From NCBI RefSeq assembly GCF_011397635.1, contig NC_064754.1:32964543-33028542 (forward strand): a stretch of 64,000 nucleotides of DNA, read 5' to 3'. The DNA is from Epinephelus fuscoguttatus (lineage: Eukaryota; Chordata; Actinopteri; Perciformes; Serranidae). The notes under the pieces were generated by a model. That model saw nothing but the letters and a program-made list of their open reading frames with translations. It made no database searches and had not been told where the DNA came from. Both the position numbers and the translations under genes were made by a program. Every line of letters begins with the position of its first letter. Position 1 is the first letter of the stretch. Shown here one piece after another: positions 13,801-23,826 of this stretch.

Positions 13801-16800
13801 TGCCAACAACTGGACTTTTTTCACACTCTTATCTTTCACTTTAACTTACAAAACAACAGCTGATATTTTTAAAACTGTGGGTCAAGAGGGTGAGCTTGCA
13901 TTTGTGAGCTAAAGTCCCAGTGTAAAATAAAGCTGTCTCACTTTGTCTTGCCCTGATACATTGTGCCGAGCGGCTCCAGGGAAATTTAAGCTGACTCAAA
14001 GCATAACTGCCACCAATTACACAGCGGAACAACAGTGAGCACACTTTCTCCTCCCTTTCCACCGATTTCTCACATTTTTTTCCTGCTGTTTAATAAGCTG
14101 TGTTGAGACAATGGCTGTCTGTCCTGGAGGCCAAACCTAGATCTTTTACACTCATCCGCTTTCCCACCACACTTTGGAGTCAGAGAGGGGATTTGCCTTG
14201 AGAACCTGGAGTGGGAAGAGAGTAGATAAAGTACTGTTTATCTGATGCTGTCAAAGGTTCAAGCACTGGGAGAGTTAGCTAAGGTTAGTCTTCTTTGCCT
14301 CTTTCCCTCGAGACTTTGGATTTAACAAAGATTTACCAAAGAACTTTGAGAAGGAAGGGATTAGAGAGATGACACCTTTTATCTAAGCCGTGAAGCAATG
14401 TCCAAGTATCAAGAACAGAATCATGGTATAACTTTAGGTCTGCTGGGAAAGTTGGAAAATGTCTTAAAAAGTTGAATTTAGCACAGAACAAAAAACCCTT
14501 ACCCCAGGGATCGGCTGATTTCATCTTGGAGATGATTTGTATGTGTATGAAAGGTAATGGATAACCAGTGTTACAGACGTCCAAGTCCACTCCTAAACAT
14601 CACATTTTCAGATTTCATACAAATATACATGTCAGCTGCTTTCAACTGCTTTGTCTTTGCCGATGTTGACTCCTCTAATATAATGTGGATTATACAAAAA
14701 TTCTGAAAGAAGGCTAAAGGCCAACCTGTCGACTTTCCATTATAGGCTTTTATTAGCTAATATACTGAATGTCATTCTGACAGCTACTACAACCTCATGG
14801 AGTATGCAGGGGTAAAGTGTAGAGACACTTTAATCAAAAAACATAGCTCGACACAGCTTATGTGATGCCTGAGAGCTTAATAGAATAATTCTGGTTTGAA
14901 AGGACATTGCTGTATCTCTGTAATGGCTCACAAAGCATGAGCTGGGATCATAGCTCAATATAACTCAGGGCTTTGTCTCTCAGGATCCTTCTTTTTTTAA
15001 CAGTTGAACAAAGACCATCTGAATGTGCTAATAAGATTTTGTGAAACCAGACCAAATTTGTTTTGGTTTGGCAGTGTGTAGTTAGAAGAGGGCTTTTTCT
15101 GGGCCATGCATGGGAAGGGAATCTTTTGACAATAGTTGTGAGTCATTGCTCCACTTACGGGATTCAATAGCGGTGTTTACATAGACCCTATTGAAGATAT
15201 TCAGGTACCGAGATCATCAACTGATCGCGAATCCTCTTTGCAGTGTGTCAGATAAGCTCTAACTCTGGCTCTGAGAGATCTGAAATACACCAGGGATATT
15301 CTGGGATATATTCTGACATTACTGCGGATATCAGTCCATGTAAACATTAATTTTGATTTTCACAGTATGCGCAAGCTCATTGTTTTGCTGAATAAAATTA
15401 CAGATCATAGAAAAGGGTATATCAGTGGATCATGGATGGATTCCTGAACAGGCCTAACGGGCACATGCCCAGGGACCCAGAGTGTCAAGGGCCTCTCTTG
15501 CTTTCATCTGCAAAATATCACTTAAGGAGACACGTCCTGACATAAAAGAGACTCAAAATGACCACAAAGAGACACACAGAGACTCACCAAGACTACAAAA
15601 AGGGGTAAAAGAACCACAAAGGGATATAAGATGACTAGATGACAAAGAGGCGTAAACAACTACAAAAATACCCAAAATAAGTATACACAAAGAAACTAGT
15701 ACAGAAGGACTCAAAATGACCATGAAGACCCACCAAACAACTACAAAGAGACCCACAGTGGCTACAAAGACACACGAAATGACAACAGAGACACCCACAG
15801 GGACTAAAACGACACACAAAACAGCTACAAAGAGACCAACAGGGACTTCAGAGAGACACAAAATGACTACAAGGATACCCACAGGGACTTCAAAGAGATA
15901 CAAAGAGACTCAAAATGACCACTAAGAGACACAAAACAATTACAAACATCCCACAGGGACTTCAAAGAGATACAAAGCAACTACAAAGAGACCCACAGTG
16001 GCTACAAAGACACACAAAATGACTACAAAGAGACCAGCAGGGACTTAAGAGAGACACAAAGCAACTTCAAAGACAACTGCAGACTACAAAGATACATTAA
16101 GAGACTCAAAACAACCACTAAGAGACACAAAACAACTACAAAGAGACCAACAGGAGATTCAGAGAGAAACAAAATGACCGCAAGGACACCCACAGGGACT
16201 ACAAAGAGATACAAAGCAACTACAAAGAGGCCCACAGTGGCTACAAAGAGACACAAAATGACTACAAAGAGACCCACATTGACTTCAAAGAGACACAAAT
16301 CAGCTACAAAGAAACCCACAGGGACATCAAAGAGACACAAAATGACTACAAATACACCCACAGACTACAGAGAGTCAGTAAGAGACTCAAAACAACCACT
16401 AAGAGACACAAAACAACTACAAAGTGACCAACAGTGGCTACAAAGAGACACAAAATGACTACAAGGAGACCCACATGGACTTCAAAGAGACACAAAGCAA
16501 CTTCAAAGAGACACAAAATGACTACAAATACACCCGCAGACTACAGAGAGTCAGTAAGAGACTCAAAACAACCACTAAGAGACACAAAACAACTACAAAG
16601 AGACCAACAGTGGCTACAAAGAGACACAAAATGACTACAAAGAGACCCACATGGACTTCAAAGACACTCAAAGCAACTACAAAGAGACTCAGCAGCAAGC
16701 ACTGATTCTTAATTGGTCCAATTTGAATCCCTGTTGCAGTTGCAGTGTTTGCTTATATCAGCAGCTGACAGGAAATAAACTGCATGCAAGCTGTTTCCTA

Positions 16801-19800
16801 GCAACGCAATTAAGATAAAACAGACTATACAGTATGAATGTGTAGTGGTCATTAAAGTCAGAGTAACACTTAAGTGGGTAATAAGCCACTTTCTTAAATA
16901 TCGGTTGCACTGCAAAATTTATAATTAATGCAAAGTCACACCAGATATATTTGCATACATAATTTGTGTCCACATATGCCTATCCATGCACAAACGTACT
17001 GTATCTGCACACTCACACACATTGAAAGTAATTGCTCAGCCACACAAGTGCTCATGCATGAGAGCCTAAAATGGAGCTAAGCAATTATTCATATCCACAT
17101 GTGTGTATAGGAACTCTCACTGTATATGCTCTCTAGCTCAAGACATCCCTCTCTTCCTCACGATCTCCCTCTCTCACGCACACGCACACACACACTTGTA
17201 AGAGGACAGATATTGATGAAGATAGTGTATTATGGTCGGGGAAATATTGCTGTGTCAGCTGCTTTGTGCTGATCATCAAATGCTGATGCAGCAACACCTA
17301 AGTTTACTTTAGATTTCTCACTTCCTCTGTGTTTCTGTCTCATCTGTGTCTTTCACTTCAAATCCAAGTGGCTCATTAATGTGATTGTTTTATTCACGTC
17401 TTATTCAGTTTCCATCTTTGGTGCTGAGCCCTCATTGTTGTGGTGTGTTCTGCAGCTCCCAGGAAGCATCTGTGCATTAAACAGCATGGTCTGTGCAGTG
17501 GTGTACACAGCACTGATTGGTGATACACTTGAAGTCTCTGTTGGTGGCCATCTTCTTTGTCTCTTCAGCCATTTTGGCTTTCATGCTCTCCCAGTTTGTT
17601 GGCAGTGTATTACACAATATGGACTAAATGAAGTGTCCAAAGACTGTGAGTCACTCATTTAGATTAAACAGGGCTGGACAGTATATAGATAGTTTATTAT
17701 TATTGATATTGTGTGGTATGGAGAAAATTAAATATCACCATATTTCTGACCAGATACCTTGATATTGACATTGCGATGATATTTAAGGGTTGACTCCGAG
17801 TGCTTTCACAAAATACGTAGCGTTAGATTTTTGATAAATAAGTCATCAATAATGTAGATATAATGACTTGGGTAAAGACAAATAAAAGAGAAGCTAGAGC
17901 AGGAAACTACATCACTTTACTGTAATGCAGCCTCTAAAACCAGAAAGAGACATCACTTACAGTATTACGATACACAATCTAAGAGGATATATAGTCACAA
18001 TATTGATATGATAACAATATATTGCTGAGCCTTACGATATTGTGATATGAGACTAGATATAGTATTTGATTTTGGATATCTTGATATTGTTGTGTTGTCT
18101 TTTCCTGGTGTTACAGACTGCATTACAGTAAAGTGATGTAATTTTCTGAGCCTACCAAACTGTTCTATCCATCCATTTTCAATTGCTTATCCAAAGCCAG
18201 GTCGTGGGGCAGCAGGCTGAGCAAAGTATTCCAGACGCCCCTCTCCCCAGCAATGGTTTCCAGCTCCTCCTGGGGGACCCTGGGATGTTCCCAGGCCAGA
18301 TGAGATATATAATCCCTCCAGCGTGTTCTGGGTCTGCCCCGGGGCCTCCTGCCAGTTGGACCCCTAATGTAAGGTGCCCAGGAAGCATCCTCATCAGAAG
18401 GCCGAACTACTTCAACTGACCCCTTTCGATGCAAAAGCAGGAGTTCTATTTCGCACTCCCTCTGGATGTCTGAGCTCCTTCTCTAAGGCTCACTCTATCT
18501 CTAAGGCCCAGCGGCCCCTTGGAGGAAAGTCATTTGGGCCGCTTGTATCCGCGACCTTTTCTTTCGGTCTTTACCCAGAGCTCATGACCATCGCTGAGGG
18601 TTGGGATGTAGATGGACCAGTTAATTGAAAGCTTTGCCTTCTGGCTCAGCTCTCTCCTCGCCACGATGGTCCCGCACAGCGCCTGCATCACCGCTCTAGC
18701 TGTTCTATGATTAGCTTTACTTACTGGGCGATTAAGCAAATTTTATTTTCAATTTTGATTTTGGCTTCTAACGATTATAAAAACAAGATAATCAAGGTAA
18801 ATTAAAAGGTAAAAATGTCCCAAAAACATCTTTAAAAAAAAACAAGGTGTAATGATTTTTCGCTTTTCATTTCTTAATTTTGTCTTGTGTTTTAAATCCA
18901 ACACACCCATTTCCTTTACAATGGTGCGCTCAGTGGTGCCAGCTTTCTAGCTAGATTCAGTAACATTTAAGACCCTCTTAGTGACTGTATTTCTAAAAAG
19001 TGACTAAGGACAAATTTGACAACTTAATCAGACCCTCAGGGAAAAGGCAGCATGAAATATATTCAAAAATATTATTTTGTAATTCACTCCCATGCTGCTC
19101 AGAGTTATCGCAGTCCATCGCTTTTCTGACAGTAGCACAGGGCTCTTCTCTTGTGCTGGGTTTATATTTATATATTATTCATTTTATTTATTCATGTCAT
19201 TTTTTTACATTTATTTTCTATTTGTTTTTCAGTAAAATAATATATAAAGTTCAAGAAAATCCACTGTTCAGAAGACTTTGAAAAGTTCGGTAATTGCATG
19301 AAGTTTCCAAAGTTAATGAGTAATAGTGGTAAATAATCGTGATTTTAAAGTTGAACCAAAATAATCGCAATCATGATTTTTGCCACGATCGAGCAGCCAT
19401 AGCTTTCACCCACTCTCTCTTTATAGCCACATTATTTTTTGATTTTTTATTCTATTATTTTTCCTCACTGTGTAAATATTTTGGGAAAGCACCAATGGTC
19501 AACCCTGTAATATAGTCACAATGTTAATATTGATGTTTTTGGTCCAAAATATCGTGATAGTTGTTTTTTCTACATCCATCCTATGTTGGTGTCTATATGG
19601 ATTGTGCATGTTATGTTAATGTACAACTGCAATGTCTCTCATTGATGCCTATCTTTGCATTTAATCTATACTGTTAGTTCAGTTTGTGTAGATGGAAATG
19701 TGCCAAAAAATTCTCTCATGTTTAAATCATATTCTAATAAATGTAGCATACATTTTCATCAAATTTCTAAAAGGTCAGCAAAAGAATTTGTAAACCTCAC

Positions 19801-22800
19801 TTAGTTTTTATAGCCTGCAGTTCCCCTGATGTTTTTATTTCTCCCTTCACCCTTTCTTTTTCTCCTTCATTGCTCTTGCACTCATCCCATCCCACTTCAT
19901 CCTCCCCTCCTTCTCTCCTGTCTTTTATCTCTCCGCATTTTGCTGCAGTTCGTTTTTTTTATGCTGATGAGTCAAAAATACAAACGATACCGGGGGCAGC
20001 TGCAGACTGAAGAAGTGCTCTGTCTTTCTTTCTCTCCTCAGATACCCCTTGTCTGCCTCTCAACCTTTCCCCCCCTCCTCCTCCTCCTCCTTCTCGGCCT
20101 GACTTAACCCTCCCTTTCATTCTTCTCTTTCTTCATCCCTCTTTTCCTTCCCCTCCCTGCATCTTTTCAACTGTCACACTCTCTCCCTCTCCATCAGGTC
20201 CCACAGAAACTGCTGGCTAATCCCACTAACTGGAACAGCTCATCTAATTGGACTCAATAGTTTCTGACAGATTCTCTCTCCCTCTCCTCATGCTTCTCTT
20301 GTTTCTCCTAAATATGTCTTGTTTTGTCACAAATTTCAGTGGTATACCGACTCCCCATCGCCCCTGTCCCTGTTTCTTCTTCTCTTTTTTCCATCCTCGC
20401 CCACACTACTTATGTGCTCCTGTGTTTGCCCAAATCCCTCAGACCTTTGGCTTTTCTCCTCATCTCTTTCTTTTCTGTTGATGCCTGTTGACAGCTTATT
20501 CTTGTTTGCAAAGCTCAGCGTTTTTCTGCTTCGGTATCACAAAGCATTATTTCATGGGATGTACAACTCCTATAGCGACAGTAAGAGGGCTTGCGTAAGA
20601 CATATTCCAGGGCTGGTGCCTTGTTGTGTAATAAGCAGAAGTCATATTTATACTGTATGCGCTCTCACAGCCCTTGACCTTCAGTTAGGAAACCATCAGG
20701 GCTGTAGCTACCACTGAGGACAATGAGTCATGTCCTCAGTAATGTTTCTGGAAATGTGGTGACAAAGACTTTTAAATAAAGGGATTTTTTTCCATCAGAA
20801 CTGTATTAGCATTGCACATTGTCTTTAAAACTGCATTTAGATCCTGTATATGAATAAAACTGACAGAAAACACATTTTAATTTAAAGGAATACATAAAAC
20901 GTCAAATAAATCTTAAGAAAAAATTTTAGTCTGTGTTCATAACTGTCCTTATATTGCTGCATAGGGGAATGCAGAGTCACGACTAGGGATACTGGGCATG
21001 TACCCGTTATGGAGTGTCTGCAGTCAGCCTGTCAACAGAGTGAAGGCATCGACAAATGTTAAGTCAGATATTTCTTTTTAACATCATACTTAAAGTTCTT
21101 CGCCACATAATCACAATGTGCTGTGAAATGCTTTGCTACCATCTCCAGTAAATTGTGCAAAATTAAAAAGTTAAAAGGGATCAGATGCAGAAAAAAAAAA
21201 TTACTATGAAGATAACAAAAAGAAGATGGTCAATATAGATATAAAGCAGGAAAACATTATAAAAACCAGAATCAATACTTCCAAATATTGTCCAAAGAAA
21301 ATTTTGAGAGTGATAAATATCTGAAATATAAAATGAATGCAACATATTAAATGGCAGATAATGATACTCGTCCTACCAATGCAAACAGAAAGGAGATTAT
21401 ATTACAACACATTTGTTTTAACGTAACTGATTCACAGGAAAACTGCCTTGTTGAAATAACAATAGAACAGTAGTAATAGGATACGATTAAGAACAAAATA
21501 GGTTACACTGGATTGGGTGATCCATTTATTGTCAATATACATGCTCACCATATCACCAAAGGGCGACAGAATTGCCCATATGTAATCATTATTCCATTCA
21601 GCAAATTCAGTTTTACACACCAATGCTACCACAACATGGTTAATAACTGTTTGCTCCCCGTATCACACACCTGATTCCCATTACCTGGAGCTTACCTATA
21701 TGCCCTTTACACATGAATGCCCCACCCTGTGTTCAGTTTAATTACTGCATGTGTATGTTTATATTTACATATTTACCTTGTGTTAAGATAAGAATAAAAT
21801 AAACAAAAAATATATTATGGCTCCAACATACACGTTGCTGCTGATTGGGTACAAATCTGACACGGCTACCCAACAAGAAAAAACGTACCTTAAAGCCCGT
21901 TGCACACTGTTGCGCACTGTTTCAAGGAAAATGTTGTTCTACCTGAAAACCGTAGCAACATGCACATCGTTTTCAGATAAACATGCCCTTGGCCCAGGTC
22001 GGCAGGTGAATGAGGAAGTGATGTCATAATTAAAAACCCACCTTGAAGAGAGGAATGACAGATTGCATTTTTATTTTTAACTAAATATTGCTTACTTGCA
22101 TAAATAGAAAATGATGTCCATTGTTTAAATTTTTTATATTTGAAAATGAAAATGCAAATTGGATTACTGCATATTAATATGTGGAAAATTATAATGTGAA
22201 ATTATTTTTATTTAATGAAGTCCCTGATGGGTTTCCATAGAATGGGTTATCCTGTCTAAAAGAGAAAAAGTGTTCCCTAATGGTCTAAATTGTATTTTAA
22301 AAAGCTCCACTGACAGAATACAGTCCTGTGGGAAGAAAAAAAATCTCACAACTACTTTGGAAAGAAAAATGAACAAAGTTATTAAACTTGACATCAACCA
22401 GTGTTCAATATTGGCACAATATAATAACAGTTATGGCTTCACCTGAGGTTTGTAAATTCATCTTTGTGTATATTCCACAGTCCATTTATCTGCTTGTTTT
22501 GTTTCTGTTGGACGTCTCATCTCACAGACTAATTTATTAGTTCAATATCTCAGTCCTAGAGGCCTGCTGGAGCTGTCATCGCGCCTCGTGTTTTTCTGAT
22601 GTTGTTTTTTTATGTCTGTCTTTCTCAGGAGGTCCTCCTGATGTGGGCAAGATGCTGGGTGGGGAGGAGAAGGAGGAGGACCCTGATGCAGCCAAGAAAG
22701 AGGAGGAGAGACAGGAGGCGCTGAGGCAGCAGGAGGAGGAGAGGAAGGCCAAATATGCCAAGATGGAGGCCGAGAGGGAAAGCATGAGGCAAGGCATCAG

Positions 22801-23793
22801 GGATAAGGTATGACGACAGTCTAGTTTAATTTACCCAACACAAGGTGTTGAGTCAGTAGGTCTCAGAAAATAGGCTACCAATAAAAATAAAGACCAGTTT
22901 TAAATGTGAACATTAAACTGGTGTGAAGGCAATCAGATGAGCAATTTCAAAAATCACTGTAAAACTGTGCCACATTCATGTAAGAAGTTGTGATGATTCT
23001 GGATGCCGTCCTGTATTTCCATGTCTAAGTAGCTTCTGAAGGCTTCTCGTCTTGGCTGCATGACAGCTAAACCCTTTTTATAACAGACCTGTGTTTGAGA
23101 CAGACTATCATCAGACTATTTTTGTTTGCTTTTATGTAATTTTAAAATAGATCAGTGGAGGATCAGGAAGGAGCTGTGCAGAAGTGAGGGAAGAGGAAGG
23201 CAGTAGATGAGCGAAATGAGGCGCGATGATTAATAAGAATAAATCTGAATTTTTAGACATAAACTAGTGGGTCAGAGAGGAACGCTTTAGAAATGCAAAA
23301 CACTATCCAAATTCTTGTTCAGTAAACTACTTCAATGCTTTAGGCAAAACAACGGGATGTTAGGAGGCTTGTTTGTACTCGTTAATGGCTGAATTAGTAT
23401 AATGTGTATTTTAATGTCTACACTTTAGGTTCATACGCAGACAGTATTTGCTTTAAGTTCCCCTCTCCACTGATGTAGTAGGCTGCGAGGCTGCTGTGAT
23501 GGTGAGGGTTGCAGTGTACTCACCTCACTGCAGAGGCAGTGTGAGAGACAGCCAGTCTGTGGGTGGGGCAGGTCTGAGGGGAATATTGTGAATCAGCGGG
23601 ATGAAAAGCGGCACTCCTCCCCTGGCTCCTCACCTTCTCTGTTCATCTTAAGTTCTCCCGGAGGAGAACAAAGAGTGAGGAACAACTCCCAAAGTGCTCG
23701 TTACTGAAGGGGTTCTGTCAGCTTCCTCCTCAGTTTTATCCACAGCTTTGTGCCAGATACTGCGAGAAATGTCCATATTACAGCTGAAGAATG

Positions 23794-23826
<33 letters not shown>

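Larger units (their letters stand above)
17670..19570 (+). mobile_element. Interspersed repeat ('ggctgggcaatat' type) split by two later insertions
   Basis: Its left part (17670-18168) contains the diagnostic block cattacagtaaagtgatgta, and its right part (about 19405-19570) contains tgtaaatattttgggaaagc and caaaatatcgtgatag. A nearly uninterrupted copy at 51390-51690 shows the two parts are normally contiguous. The gap here is filled by the LINE at 18169-18699 and a second element at 18709-19405. Confidence 0.7.
4823..22628 (+). other. cplx1: Complexin intron 1 of the coding region, repeat-rich
   Basis: This 17.8-kb intron contains no exon I can support. Identified contents are listed separately: a microsatellite at 6201, a SINE at 6575, dispersed repeats at 6830-7600, an oligo-A tract at 10214, a TE-embedded minisatellite at 15425-16700, nested elements at 17670-19570 and a pyrimidine-rich block at 19830-20480. 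I saw nothing definable at about 8000-10200, 10240-15400 and 20500-22600. Position 10850 has a donor-like aag/gtaagg after an exon-like stretch, but no supporting frame. Confidence 0.6.

Noticed and set aside
15540-16690. Possible CRISPR-like array
   Set aside because: The units are contiguous and imperfect without unique spacers, in a vertebrate genome; it is a minisatellite.
15553-16705. Several overlapping frames of 60-116 codons on both strands
   Set aside because: All are translations of the minisatellite in different frames.
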